From Oscillospiraceae bacterium (GTDB lineage: Bacteria; Bacillota; Clostridia; Saccharofermentanales; Saccharofermentanaceae): a DNA stretch of 64,000 nucleotides. Below are positions 42,237 to 49,882 of this stretch, piece after piece; position 1 is the first letter of the stretch, and the number at the start of each line of letters is the position of its first letter. The notes below the pieces were generated by a model. The model was given only the letters and a program-made list of their open reading frames with translations. It did not search any database and was not told the origin of the DNA. The stretch is taken from assembly GCA_900176545.1 (NCBI GenBank), contig FWXP01000006.1, positions 1 to 64,000 on the forward strand, read 5' to 3'. Made by a program: the position numbers and the translations under genes.

Positions 42237-43094
42237 TCAGCAAGTGCCGCGAACGACCTTTGACTGAGCTTTATTATTTGCCATGAGCACTGTCGCGATA
42301 ATGATCACGATAAGATATGCTATGACTGCTACAAGAGATGCTTCTATTCCGAAGTCGCCTCCCGTAAGGAGCAGTGACTTTGACTTAAGTATATATGTAA
42401 ATACACTGTCTTCACATGCTCTTGTATCCGTATGAAGGAGCCCCAGGATGACGATATTCCATGCGGCATGCACGAGAGCGTTATTCCAGAAGCTGCCGCT
42501 TTGGATCTCGATAAGGGAGAACATTACGCCTACGAGAGTTCCTGCTGCCATGAGAAGAGCGATGCTTATAAGATCTAAGGATCTTCCCATGATATGTACT
42601 GCTCCGAAAGCGATAGATGGGATAAGGACAGCGGCCTTGGTATTCCATTCCTTCTCGATGGTGCCCATGATAGCTCCCCTGAATACAAGTTCCTCGGAGA
42701 TTCCTGCTGCAAGACCTCTGAAGAGGATGCCGTATGCGGCTACGGGGATGACGGACGAGTTGGCGCACATGGTCCAGGTTCCGTCAGAAAACTGGTAGAA
42801 TGCCGTTACCGCCAAAGGAAGGATAAGGGCTGCCGCCAGCCAGTATAGTTTTATCCCGGGCTTAACGATCCTGAAGGTCTTAAGATCGTACTTAAAGGCC
42901 TTTTGACCTATAAGCTTTATTCCTATAAAGGATATAAGAGGGTAAAGAACTGACGCGACTGCCGTTCCTATGATCTCTGATACCCCAAGCCCTGAAAGGA
43001 GCTCTGAAGCGATCGTTCCAAGAAGATTTGCGGCTACTGCCACGGCCATTGCCGCCACACACATTCCTATTGTCTTTAATACTCTTTTAAACAT
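42237..43094 (-). CDS. CPBP family intramembrane metalloprotease
   Basis: The protein has 285 residues and about eight hydrophobic segments. GISEELVFRGAIMG near residue 135 is the EExxxR motif, SIAFGAVHIMG supplies the His and VHAAWNIVI the C-terminal His/Asn region. It is the third CPBP protein of the window and the longest. It is encoded on its own, convergent with the ABC permease. Family members act as Rce1-like proteases, often in self-protection against peptides. The binding site before the start is weak (AAAGAGATGAG). Confidence 0.87.
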   Translation of the reverse strand: MFKRVLKTIGMCVAAMAVAVAANLLGTIASELLSGLGVSEIIGTAVASVLYPLISFIGIKLIGQKAFKYDLKTFRIVKPGIKLYWLAAALILPLAVTAFYQFSDGTWTMCANSSVIPVAAYGILFRGLAAGISEELVFRGAIMGTIEKEWNTKAAVLIPSIAFGAVHIMGRSLDLISIALLMAAGTLVGVMFSLIEIQSGSFWNNALVHAAWNIVILGLLHTDTRACEDSVFTYILKSKSLLLTGGDFGIEASLVAVIAYLIVIIIATVLMANNKAQSKVVRGTC

Positions 43095-43125
43095 TTATAC
43101 TCATCTCTTTCTTATTTTGTGCAAA

Positions 43126-43160
43126 GTTAAGGCGGCACCGCCTACAAAGACCGTGCCGCC
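43126..43160 (-). terminator. Hairpin after the DUF4097 gene
   Basis: GGCGGCAC and GTGCCGCC pair perfectly. On the minus strand TTAACTTT follows, a weak T tract. Confidence 0.5.
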
Positions 43161-43179
43161 TCTATAGAAGGGTTATGAA

Positions 43180-44112
43180 TTATGCGCCTCTTACCGTAAG
43201 GTCACCGCTTACCGTATTAACGGTAAATCTTGCGCCGTCGCTTACGTTATTGCAGCTTATGTTCTGATCTCCGCTTACGGAATCAAAGTTGATGTTGTAA
43301 TCTCCGACTACGATCGCTTCTATGTCACCTGAAGTAGTGTCGATAGATGTATTGTCGGAAGCATAATTCACGAGGTTTATATCGCCGCTAATGGTATTGA
43401 TGTCAGTTGCAGCAGCAGTAATGTCAGTAAGATCTACACCGCCGCTTGTGGTGTCGATGACAAGAGAACCGGTAAGTTCGCTGTCGCTTATATATACGTC
43501 ACCGCTTACAGTATGGATGGTAGCGGAGATACCGTTGATGCTGATCTCGTTAAGGTTACCGCTTGTTGTATTGATCTTTACATTGCCTGTAGCTTCTGAC
43601 TTACATGTGATCTCGCCGCTTACCGTATCGATCGAGATGTCTTCGAAGATATATCCTTCGGGGATAATGACATCGCTGCTGACACCGTTGATCTTAAGAT
43701 TCTTATATTCATCTTCGGGAAGGTAGATAACAGTGTCGTGAGATACATTGTCAGTGGGTTCCGTGATACCGGGGATACCGATGTTGATCCAGTCCCACCA
43801 GTGCTTGGAATTCTGATATGTGAGAGTCAATGTATCGTTATCTACCTTAAGATCGTGGATAAGATTCTCGCTGTCCCAGTACTCTACCTTCACTGTATCG
43901 TCTTCGGAGATAACGAACTTTATGTCGTGTGATACCTCTTCGATATGAAGATTCTCGAAGCTGTCGGTAATGGTGACATCGATCTTCTCATAAGATCCCG
44001 CATCACCCATACCGTTCCTCTTTGCCATTCCGAATGCTATTCCGGTCACGATGATGCCTGCGCCGAGGCAGATGCCTCCTGCTATAAGAAATGCTTTGGT
44101 AAACTTGTTCAT
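43180..44112 (-). CDS. DUF4097 family beta-helix membrane protein
   Basis: This is a 310-residue protein. One membrane helix at about 8-30 anchors it, and the rest is outside. From about 150 onward it has regular repeats of 18-22 residues with the core T-[VT]-S-G-[DN]-[IVL] (for example IDTVSGEI, INTTSGNL, IHTVSGDV, IDTTSGGV, INTISGDI, VNTVSGDL), as expected for a right-handed beta-solenoid of the DUF4097/YvlB type. It is the last gene of a PadR-DUF1700-DUF4097 operon of envelope-stress type. Relatives are tied to resistance against membrane-active peptides. Confidence 0.85.
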   Translation of the reverse strand: MNKFTKAFLIAGGICLGAGIIVTGIAFGMAKRNGMGDAGSYEKIDVTITDSFENLHIEEVSHDIKFVISEDDTVKVEYWDSENLIHDLKVDNDTLTLTYQNSKHWWDWINIGIPGITEPTDNVSHDTVIYLPEDEYKNLKINGVSSDVIIPEGYIFEDISIDTVSGEITCKSEATGNVKINTTSGNLNEISINGISATIHTVSGDVYISDSELTGSLVIDTTSGGVDLTDITAAATDINTISGDINLVNYASDNTSIDTTSGDIEAIVVGDYNINFDSVSGDQNISCNNVSDGARFTVNTVSGDLTVRGA

Positions 44113-44152
44113 TTTATGTTCCTGCCTTTCGAATCAATATTTCCTTTTCACT

Positions 44153-44752
44153 TTATTTATTCTTTCTCTTAACAAACTGCTTCTTGATCCACTTGAAGAA
44201 TCTGCCGCACAGCTCTATGAGCCAGAGCACCAGTGACTTGCAGGGAAGGAAGAGGAGTGCGCCTACGCCTATGAGGATAAGAGCTGCTCCGAGCTTTGCA
44301 AGAGCAATGATGCCGTCTCCTGCGATGATCCCTACAAGACCTGCGATAAGAGCTGCAATTCCGCCTACTATGAAGGAGAATACTACCGCGATGACCACCA
44401 GTATCAGTGAGAAGATCACACATACTACTGAAAAGGCGATCGAGAAGAGTGCGATCAGGAGCGGGATCCACAAGGGAGCTCCGAGGATGAGAAGTACGAT
44501 CTCCCATGCCTTCATATCTCTTTTTGGCTTTACGGTGGCGGATACAAGCTTGGGAAGCGGTGTATCCATCAGGATCTGCTCTGCTACTTCGTCTGCCGTT
44601 CCTACTGCATTGATAGCCTGTTCTTCGGTAAGTCCGTCGTCTATCCTGTCGTCGAGGGCTTCCATATAGAATTCAAGGGCTTTATCGATATCTTCTTCAG
44701 ATAAGCCCAGAAGCTTTTCCTTGATCTCGTCTAAATATTCCTGTCTGTTCAT
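44153..44752 (-). CDS. DUF1700 family membrane protein
   Basis: The protein has 199 residues starting MNRQEYLDEIKEKLLGLSEEDIDKALEFYMEALDD..., of which the first 50 residues are the DUF1700 signature (an acidic helix with an EAL/EQAINAVG segment). Several hydrophobic segments follow (about 75-180), and the end is basic. GGGAGG lies eight bases before this ATG, so the upstream in-frame codons are excluded. Its ATG overlaps the PadR stop by one base. Together with PadR and DUF4097 it forms a conserved trio thought to act in envelope homeostasis; the mechanism is not settled. Confidence 0.88.
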   Translation of the reverse strand: MNRQEYLDEIKEKLLGLSEEDIDKALEFYMEALDDRIDDGLTEEQAINAVGTADEVAEQILMDTPLPKLVSATVKPKRDMKAWEIVLLILGAPLWIPLLIALFSIAFSVVCVIFSLILVVIAVVFSFIVGGIAALIAGLVGIIAGDGIIALAKLGAALILIGVGALLFLPCKSLVLWLIELCGRFFKWIKKQFVKRKNK

Positions 44753-45063
44753 TACTGTTCCTCCCGCGCGACATATTCGTATATGTCCATAATCTCTTTC
44801 CATTCAGTCTTGAAATCTTCTATTCGCTGCTTACCGTTCTTGGTAATGCTGTAGTACTTTCTAAGTCTTCCGTTATACTCTTCCGACCTGACTGTGAGGC
44901 AACCGGCTTCCTCAAGTCTTTTAAGTATCGGGTACAAGGTGGACTCTGAAATGGAAAGATAAGGCTTGATGTCCTTGATTATCTTGTAGCCGTAAGAATC
45001 GTCATTCTTGATGGCTGCCAGTACCAGGATCTCAAGCAGTCCTCTTTTGAGCTGTACATCCAT
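44752..45063 (-). CDS. PadR family transcriptional regulator
   Basis: This 103-residue protein is a short (subfamily 2) PadR: LKRGLLEILVLAAIKNDDSYGYKIIKDI, then STLYPILKRLEEAG with the recognition helix, and a beta-wing RKYYSITKNGKQRI. It should repress its own operon. AGGAGG stands eight bases before the start. A 7-bp inverted repeat (GATATAC/GTATATC) lies in its promoter at 45083-45109. It is coupled to DUF1700 by a TAATG overlap. Confidence 0.93.
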   Translation of the reverse strand: MDVQLKRGLLEILVLAAIKNDDSYGYKIIKDIKPYLSISESTLYPILKRLEEAGCLTVRSEEYNGRLRKYYSITKNGKQRIEDFKTEWKEIMDIYEYVAREEQ

Positions 45064-45082
45064 TTGTCATACCTCCTGTATG

Positions 45083-45116
45083 GATATACTATGCCACACG
45101 AGGTATATCGCGTCAA
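45083..45116 (-). promoter_or_regulatory. PadR operon promoter with operator
   Basis: On the minus strand TTGACG (45111-45116), a 17-base spacer and CATAGT (45088-45093) form the promoter. GATATAC (45083-45089) and GTATATC (45103-45109) form an inverted repeat covering the -10 and the spacer. The intergenic stretch 45117-45411 shows only an ATTAAGAT/ATCTTAAT repeat (45187-45214) and a TATAAT near 45372. Confidence 0.65.
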
Positions 45117-45411
45117 GGGGTATTTGTTAACAAAATATGTCAGTTGAAAGATGCGTGAAACCCCTATATTTATTAGGTCGCGCGCCATTAAGATAAATAC
45201 ATTCGAATCTTAATCTTTTCTTTAACCTGCTTTGACCGTTTTTTTAAGAACCGTGAGTAAGATATAGGTGTACAAGCGAATAAGAGATGTGAAGAGAACT
45301 GGAAAACAAAGGATAGATATTGAAGATTGGAAGGCTCCGCGGCTGTAAAGTCCCGGGGCCTTACTTATGCTATAATCCTCAAGAGCACTATGTTCAAGGA
45401 GGGATAGTAGT

Positions 45412-46137
45412 ATGGAAAATACGGAGAAGACAACAAAGCCTGAGCGCGAGCTCATGGTAAAGAAGGAATCAGTCGCAAGGTGCAGGTATATGGGCAAGCG
45501 TCTTGGTCTGATGTTCTGGCTCACTATAGCTAACATCATCATGGTGATCGCGGCGATCGCAGTCCTTGCCCTGATATATCAGGATGCGATCGATTCTAAT
45601 ACCGATATCTCGCTTCAGCCGATCAACACCTGGGAGTTAACGGTATCTGCGCTGAGCCTTGTCATAGGACTGGTAAATGCCATTACGGTCATAACGATGA
45701 AGAAGGTCCATGACGGATTCATGGGAGCGGGGGTACTGCTCATATGTATGGCAGTGTTGAGCTTCATACAGGGAATGTGTGAGACCAGATTCGGATCGAA
45801 TCTCTGCGAGATCATCTCCGCAGTCTGTGCGATCCCTTATATCGTCGGATTCACCAAGACGATGTCATCGTGTCTTGAACATACTGATGCGCAGCTCGCA
45901 GAGGAATGGGACAAGTTCAGAGGAAGCATCAAGTGGCTCCTGATCGTTCTGGGTGCATGTTTTATACTCATCTTTGTGCCGCTCATCAATTACCTTGCGC
46001 TCATTGCAGTCTGTGGGTGCGCTATCGCTGCATTCTTTATGTCGATCTGGCATATTATCCTCCTGAAGAAGTCTGCGTCTTCCATGAAGATCGTAGGTGA
46101 CAGGCTCGAAATGGAATTAGCGGAAGCGGGGATCTGA
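45412..46137 (+). CDS. Membrane protein of unknown function (paralogue of the next gene)
   Basis: The protein has 241 residues. A basic, soluble N-terminus (about 1-35) is followed by about six hydrophobic segments. A cytoplasmic loop reads HTDAQLAEEWDKFRGSIKW, closely matched in position by DPHMAEKWTKYRKAF in the next protein. CSSCLEH and CETRFGS are short Cys-containing segments. AAGGAGGG stands eight bases before the start. The two genes are eight bases apart and form an operon. No family was recognised. Confidence 0.75.
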   Translation: MENTEKTTKPERELMVKKESVARCRYMGKRLGLMFWLTIANIIMVIAAIAVLALIYQDAIDSNTDISLQPINTWELTVSALSLVIGLVNAITVITMKKVHDGFMGAGVLLICMAVLSFIQGMCETRFGSNLCEIISAVCAIPYIVGFTKTMSSCLEHTDAQLAEEWDKFRGSIKWLLIVLGACFILIFVPLINYLALIAVCGCAIAAFFMSIWHIILLKKSASSMKIVGDRLEMELAEAGI

Positions 46138-46144
46138 TCCTGTT

Positions 46145-46729
46145 ATGGAAGAGAAGCTCTTAAGTCTCTATAAGCTCATCAGGCTCCAGGTGATCCTGGG
46201 GGTCCTCGGCATCGTACCTGTAAGGATCTTGAGCTTTATCTACCATGATCACGAGATCGGTCGCCGTATGTTGGAGATTACGATCCCTATAGCGATATTG
46301 ATCGTGGATCTGGTCATATCTTATGTTATCCATTCCATGAGGGATAAGGATGACAACTTCAAGATGATAAGTGTCATGTGCTTCTTCGCAGGTGTGTTTT
46401 ATATGATCAGGGCCCTGAGATCCTCCATAGGCATGGTAACGATACCGGGATGCATAGCGATGGCCTTTACCGCGGTATATGTCATCGGCTTTTCGACGCT
46501 CATGATAAAGCTCTTCATGACAAGAGATCCGCATATGGCAGAGAAGTGGACGAAGTACAGGAAAGCGTTTGTCATCATCTTATCCGTAGCTGTCATTTCC
46601 TTGCTCCTCATGCTGATCCCCGGGATCGATATTTTTGCTTTTGCGGTATTCGCATTGGTCATGCTGGCGGAGCTGGTATCGGGTGTTATCTTCATGTTGC
46701 TCATCCGGGATTCATCCCGAATTATGTGA
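46145..46729 (+). CDS. Membrane protein of unknown function
   Basis: The protein has 194 residues with five to six hydrophobic segments and short basic loops. MAEKWTKYRKAFVIIL near residue 135 parallels a loop of the protein encoded just before, suggesting divergent paralogues that could form a complex. The stop codon is immediately followed by a hairpin that is repeated exactly 755 bp downstream. The binding site is weak, and translation may depend on coupling with the upstream gene. Confidence 0.72.
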   Translation: MEEKLLSLYKLIRLQVILGVLGIVPVRILSFIYHDHEIGRRMLEITIPIAILIVDLVISYVIHSMRDKDDNFKMISVMCFFAGVFYMIRALRSSIGMVTIPGCIAMAFTAVYVIGFSTLMIKLFMTRDPHMAEKWTKYRKAFVIILSVAVISLLLMLIPGIDIFAFAVFALVMLAELVSGVIFMLLIRDSSRIM

Positions 46730-46758
46730 GAAGCACAGAGGTCATTAGACTTCTGTGC
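46728..46758 (+). repeat. 31-bp direct repeat, copy 1, forming a terminator
   Basis: This 31-bp sequence recurs exactly at 47483-47513. It contains the self-complementary arms GCACAGA and TCTGTGC, followed here by CCTTTTATATT, so it ends transcription of the membrane-protein operon. The two copies bracket the MNT-HEPN cassette. Confidence 0.85.
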
Positions 46759-46794
46759 CCTTTTATATTGTTGTGCACTTTGTATTGTGTCACA

Positions 46795-46843
46795 TGCAAA
46801 TATTGCACTTTGACTTGACGGCGAAGTGCAAATGTTGCACTAT
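46795..46843 (+). promoter_or_regulatory. Toxin-antitoxin promoter with two palindromic operators
   Basis: TGCAA-ATA-TTGCA (46795-46807) and GTGCAA-ATG-TTGCAC (46826-46840) are near-identical palindromes 31 bp apart. TTGACG (46815-46820) and CACTAT (46838-46843) with 17 bases between them form the promoter, so the second palindrome covers the spacer and reaches into the -10. Confidence 0.7.
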
Positions 46844-46862
46844 TATTGGTGAGAGGTGCAAT

Positions 46863-47342
46863 ATGAGCGAGATAAAGGATTTGAGGACCAGAAGAAAGCT
46901 TACACAACAACAGGTCGCTGACCTGGTGGGGATCTCGGTGCGCTCATACAAATCGTATGAGAACGATCCTTCTAAAGTCGGTTCCCTTAAATACAATTAC
47001 ATCTTGGATAAGCTAAATGAGCTCTACCCTGTTGATGAAGATCATGGGATACTTGATCACGAATATATAGTTCAAAGATGCACAGATGTATTATCTGATT
47101 ATCCGGTCAAGTACTGTATCCTCTTTGGTTCCTATGCTAAAGGTGAGGCAAAAGAGACCAGTGATGTAGATCTTCTGGTTGTGTCTGATGTTAAGGGAAT
47201 AAAGTTCTATGAGATGACAGAGAGGTTGAGGGAGACTCTCAACAAGAGAGTTGATGTTTTAGATCTAAATCAATTGAAGGATAATCTTGATCTTGTTAAT
47301 GAGATATTGAGGGATGGTATACGGATATATGAACAACAGTAA
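46863..47342 (+). CDS. XRE HTH fused to MNT-type nucleotidyltransferase (antitoxin)
   Basis: The 159-residue protein starts MSEIKDLRTRRKLTQQQVAD at the ATG seven bases after GAGAGGTG. The N-terminal XRE helix-turn-helix (about 5-60) is followed by a minimal nucleotidyltransferase: GSYAKGEAKETSDVDLLV has the G-S-x10-D-x-D motif. In HEPN-MNT systems the MNT protein neutralises the HEPN RNase toxin by adding AMP units. The HTH should bind the two upstream palindromes. The next gene begins 11 bases before this stop. The antitoxin appears intact although its toxin is not. Confidence 0.88.
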   Translation: MSEIKDLRTRRKLTQQQVADLVGISVRSYKSYENDPSKVGSLKYNYILDKLNELYPVDEDHGILDHEYIVQRCTDVLSDYPVKYCILFGSYAKGEAKETSDVDLLVVSDVKGIKFYEMTERLRETLNKRVDVLDLNQLKDNLDLVNEILRDGIRIYEQQ

Positions 47343-47475
47343 GAACGATCAATACTATATTGAAAAGATCAGAACTGATCTGAAGTTTATTTCGAAACAT
47401 ATGAAAGATGTTGACCTTAACATTGTATTTCAGACATTGAAGGAAGATATCCCCGATCTTTTGGAACAATTATGA
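47329..47475 (+). pseudogene. HEPN toxin with a large in-frame internal deletion
   Basis: The frame reads 48 codons. Residues 1-26 (MNNSKNDQYYIEKIRTDLKF then ISKHMK) match the N-terminal helix of HepT/DUF86-type HEPN proteins, and residues 28-48 (VDLNIVFQTLKEDIPDLL then EQL) match their C-terminal helix. About 55-60 middle residues are gone, including the catalytic R-N-x4-H motif, while the frame is kept. The result cannot be an active RNase. It overlaps the MNT gene by 14 bases, as is normal for the pair. Confidence 0.8.
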
Positions 47476-47482
47476 TGAACAA

Positions 47483-47513
47483 GAGAAGCACAGAGGTCAT
47501 TAGACTTCTGTGC
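47483..47513. repeat. 31-bp direct repeat, copy 2
   Basis: Identical to 46728-46758. Here it is followed by TCTTTCTTT on the plus strand and lies seven bases before the end of the convergent TraX-like gene, so it terminates the toxin-antitoxin transcript. Confidence 0.85.
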
Positions 47514-47520
47514 TCTTTCT

Positions 47521-48315
47521 TTATTCGATGATGAAGCGAAGGATCATTAGTATCCACAGATGAAGAGGGTAGATCACATAGAACAGATACTTAGAGAACT
47601 TTGTATTCCTGCCTCTTTCTCCGTTATATAGCAGTATGAAGAAGATAACGGGGAACATTGCCCATTCATTATCAAAGCAGAGGTGGCTGTAGAGCGAGCA
47701 TCCCGTATCTCCCCTGAGAAATGAGATCAGGGCGTGTATCAGAAGGATAGCGCTCCAGACTCCGATGCCGATACACTGCTGCGGCTTTCTTCCGTAGAAA
47801 TACCAGGTGATAACAGCTATCGGAAGAAGGTAGAATCCGCCTTCAAGGGCAAGACTTAATATAGCGGAGAAGACAGCGACCAGGATGCTTACTCCAATAC
47901 GCTTCTTTTGCTTAATGTTATCCAGACACCATATGAAGACAAAAAGGTCCGCAAGAGTCAGGAATATATCGTGACCTTCGATGAGAGACCTGAAACTGAA
48001 CATTCCCGTGGAAGGGCTTACATTGTGGAAGATATAGTTGATGAGCATATTGCCGCCCATCACGATAAGCCCAGTAGTAAGAAGTCTTGTCAGGTACTTT
48101 CTGCGGCTCCTAGTGTGGTAGAAACCTTCTACCATCAGATAGAAGAATAGAGGCGATACGAATCTTGTAGTAAGGGAGATCCACTGCGGCCACATCTCAT
48201 CTGTCCTGTACCCGTGAAGAGGTGCGTTCAGGTATGTATAGATATGGTCGATCACCATGAATATAAGTGCGGTCAACTTCAGTTTATATGAGTCGATGCG
48301 TTTGGTCGTTGTCAT
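47521..48315 (-). CDS. TraX family membrane protein
   Basis: The protein has 264 residues starting MTTTKRIDSYKLKLTAL, with GGAGG eight bases before this ATG. About eight hydrophobic segments are visible. TraX features are LIFMVIDHIYTYL near the start, SRRKYLTRL after the second helix, and near the end the pair NGERGRNTKFSKYLFYVIYP with HLWILM. TraX of F plasmid acetylates pilin, and chromosomal relatives are probably membrane acyltransferases. No conjugation genes are nearby, so a role in surface modification is more likely. Confidence 0.88.
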   Translation of the reverse strand: MTTTKRIDSYKLKLTALIFMVIDHIYTYLNAPLHGYRTDEMWPQWISLTTRFVSPLFFYLMVEGFYHTRSRRKYLTRLLTTGLIVMGGNMLINYIFHNVSPSTGMFSFRSLIEGHDIFLTLADLFVFIWCLDNIKQKKRIGVSILVAVFSAILSLALEGGFYLLPIAVITWYFYGRKPQQCIGIGVWSAILLIHALISFLRGDTGCSLYSHLCFDNEWAMFPVIFFILLYNGERGRNTKFSKYLFYVIYPLHLWILMILRFIIE

Positions 48316-48381
48316 CCTGATATCCTCCGTCTTACGTGACAGATGATATATAAATATCACCAGTAAAGTTTGAAGAAACCA

Positions 48382-48397
48382 TTAAGGTTCGCTTAAT
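48382..48397 (+). promoter_or_regulatory. TTAAGG/TTAAT box pair upstream of the thi operon
   Basis: TTAAGG (48382) and TTAAT (48393) start 11 bp apart, the same spacing as the boxes at 26564-26580. A pair occurs also at 16590-16605. It may be a site for an OmpR-type regulator; chance is possible for such short boxes. Confidence 0.3.
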
Positions 48398-48461
48398 ATC
48401 TGATTTTCTATTGCGAAGGAGTTAGTGTTAGTGTATCTTCTTATGGAAAATCAAATATACA

Positions 48462-48543
48462 CACGGGAGCTTGCAGAAAGGCTGAGAGGAAGGTGTGCCC
48501 TTCGACCGTTAACCTGATTTGGGTAATGCCAACGTAGGGACGC
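48462..48543 (+). ncRNA. TPP riboswitch (THI element)
   Basis: The conserved core is present: GGGAGC, GGCTGAGAGGA, CCTGATTTGGGTAATGCCA and GTAGGGA, in the usual order and spacing. It binds thiamine pyrophosphate and here should promote formation of the terminator at 48567-48599, switching off thiWMEDC when TPP is plentiful. Confidence 0.96.
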
Positions 48544-48566
48544 TAGTATCATATAGTGTTTTGGTC

Positions 48567-48599
48567 GGAAGTTGCTTGATTCAGGCAGCTTCCTTTTTT
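48567..48599 (+). terminator. Riboswitch-controlled intrinsic terminator
   Basis: GGAAGTTGC (48567-48575) pairs with GCAGCTTCC (48585-48593, one G-T pair), followed by six T residues. It lies between the TPP aptamer and thiW. Confidence 0.9.
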
Positions 48600-48623
48600 G
48601 CGTGTGTACGAAAGGAGTCGTTT

Positions 48624-49172
48624 ATGAAACGATACAACATCTTAAGGATGGTGGTAATGGCTATGCTTATTGCAGTCGGAGTCGTTATCTCACCTCTTCT
48701 TCGAGTCGAGGGAATGTGCCCCATGGCTCATCTTATCAACATCACGGCAGCGGTACTCTTAGGACCTCTTGATGCATTTATCGTGGCAGTACTTATCGGT
48801 ATCATCAGGATGTGCGGGATGGGTATCCCGCCTCTTGCCCTTACGGGCGCCGTATTCGGAGCGACATTGTCAGGCATCCTCTACAAAGTATCCAAGGGCA
48901 AGATCTGGGCTGCGGTATTAGGGGAGATCATAGGTACGGGCATCATAGGCGCCATCGTATCTTATCCTGTCATGACATATATCTGCGGAAGAGAAGGTCT
49001 CTCGTGGCTCTTCTATGTTCCGTCATTTACCTGCGGAACTCTTATCGGAGGAAGTATCGCGGCTGTTCTTCTTTACAGACTTCAGCATATCGGAGTCCTC
49101 GGTAAGATGCAGATGAAGCTTAAGGAAGGCGGCAAAGTATGGCACAGAAAAGCACAGGAAAAGACCATCTGA
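48624..49172 (+). CDS. thiW: ThiW-type thiazole/thiamine precursor uptake protein
   Basis: The 182-residue protein starts MKRYNILRMVVMAML, with AAAGGAG eight bases before the ATG. Six hydrophobic segments are present. Family motifs are PMAHLINITAAVLLGPLDAF and LALTGAVFGATLSGI followed by GEIIGTGIIGAIVSYPVM. ThiW is regarded as a substrate-binding membrane component for hydroxyethylthiazole uptake, working with the energy-coupling-factor (ECF) module. That fits the next gene, a thiazole kinase. It overlaps thiM by 34 bases. Confidence 0.9.
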   Translation: MKRYNILRMVVMAMLIAVGVVISPLLRVEGMCPMAHLINITAAVLLGPLDAFIVAVLIGIIRMCGMGIPPLALTGAVFGATLSGILYKVSKGKIWAAVLGEIIGTGIIGAIVSYPVMTYICGREGLSWLFYVPSFTCGTLIGGSIAAVLLYRLQHIGVLGKMQMKLKEGGKVWHRKAQEKTI

Positions 49173-49882
49173 TCCACTGTATAACTAACCCCATCTCCAT
49201 GAACCAGTGCGCCAATGCGATACTGGCATTGGGAGCAAAGCCTATAATGGCGGAACACCCCGAAGAAGTTGCTGAGATAACAAGGACGGCATCTGCACTT
49301 CTTCTTAATCTCGGCAACATATCCGATGTCAGGATGTCTTCCATGAAGATCTCTCTTAAGGAGGCGAACAGCAGAGGTATCCCTGTGGTATTGGACGCTG
49401 TCGGAGTATCCTGTTCAAGCTTAAGAAGAAAGTTCGTAAGAGAGCTCCTTAGCGAAGGAAAATTCTTCGTGATCAAAGGAAACTACTCGGAGATCCTCGC
49501 CATATATGACGATAACTATACAGGCATTGGAGTAGATGCAGAGGAAGGTCTTAAGGGCGATCTTATATCAAGAGCGGTCTTAAGTGTCGCAAAGGACAAT
49601 GATGCCATCGCCGTGGCTACGGGAGAAGTCGATCTTATATCAGACGGTAACAGCATAAATAAAGTAACCGGAGGCTGTAAGCAGATGTCTGCGGTAACAG
49701 GTACCGGATGTATGGCGGGAGCTGTTATCGCGACTTATGCCGCTAAGGAAAGAAGCTTAGAAAGCGTAATTGACGCTTGCACTCTCTTTAAGAAGTGCGG
49801 CCTCAGATCTAAGACCGACAAAGGAAACGGAACATATATGGTAAATCTCATTGATAACTTAGGAGAACCAGATGAAATTTGA
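49139..49882 (+). CDS. thiM: Hydroxyethylthiazole kinase
   Basis: This 247-residue protein phosphorylates salvaged hydroxyethylthiazole. Motifs are HCITNPISMNQCANAILALGA, the substrate and ATP region VLDAVGVSCS, and GGCKQMSAVTGTGCMAGAV with the catalytic Cys in the anion hole. VIKGNYSEI is the usual central segment. It overlaps both thiW and thiE, and therefore has coupled translation. It supplies the thiazole half of thiamine that this operon cannot make, since no thiG, thiF, thiS or thiH is in the cluster. Confidence 0.95.
   Translation: MAQKSTGKDHLIHCITNPISMNQCANAILALGAKPIMAEHPEEVAEITRTASALLLNLGNISDVRMSSMKISLKEANSRGIPVVLDAVGVSCSSLRRKFVRELLSEGKFFVIKGNYSEILAIYDDNYTGIGVDAEEGLKGDLISRAVLSVAKDNDAIAVATGEVDLISDGNSINKVTGGCKQMSAVTGTGCMAGAVIATYAAKERSLESVIDACTLFKKCGLRSKTDKGNGTYMVNLIDNLGEPDEI

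Noticed and set aside
47521-48315. Conjugative element suggested by TraX
   Set aside because: No relaxase, coupling protein, type IV secretion or integrase gene is near; chromosomal TraX relatives are widespread.
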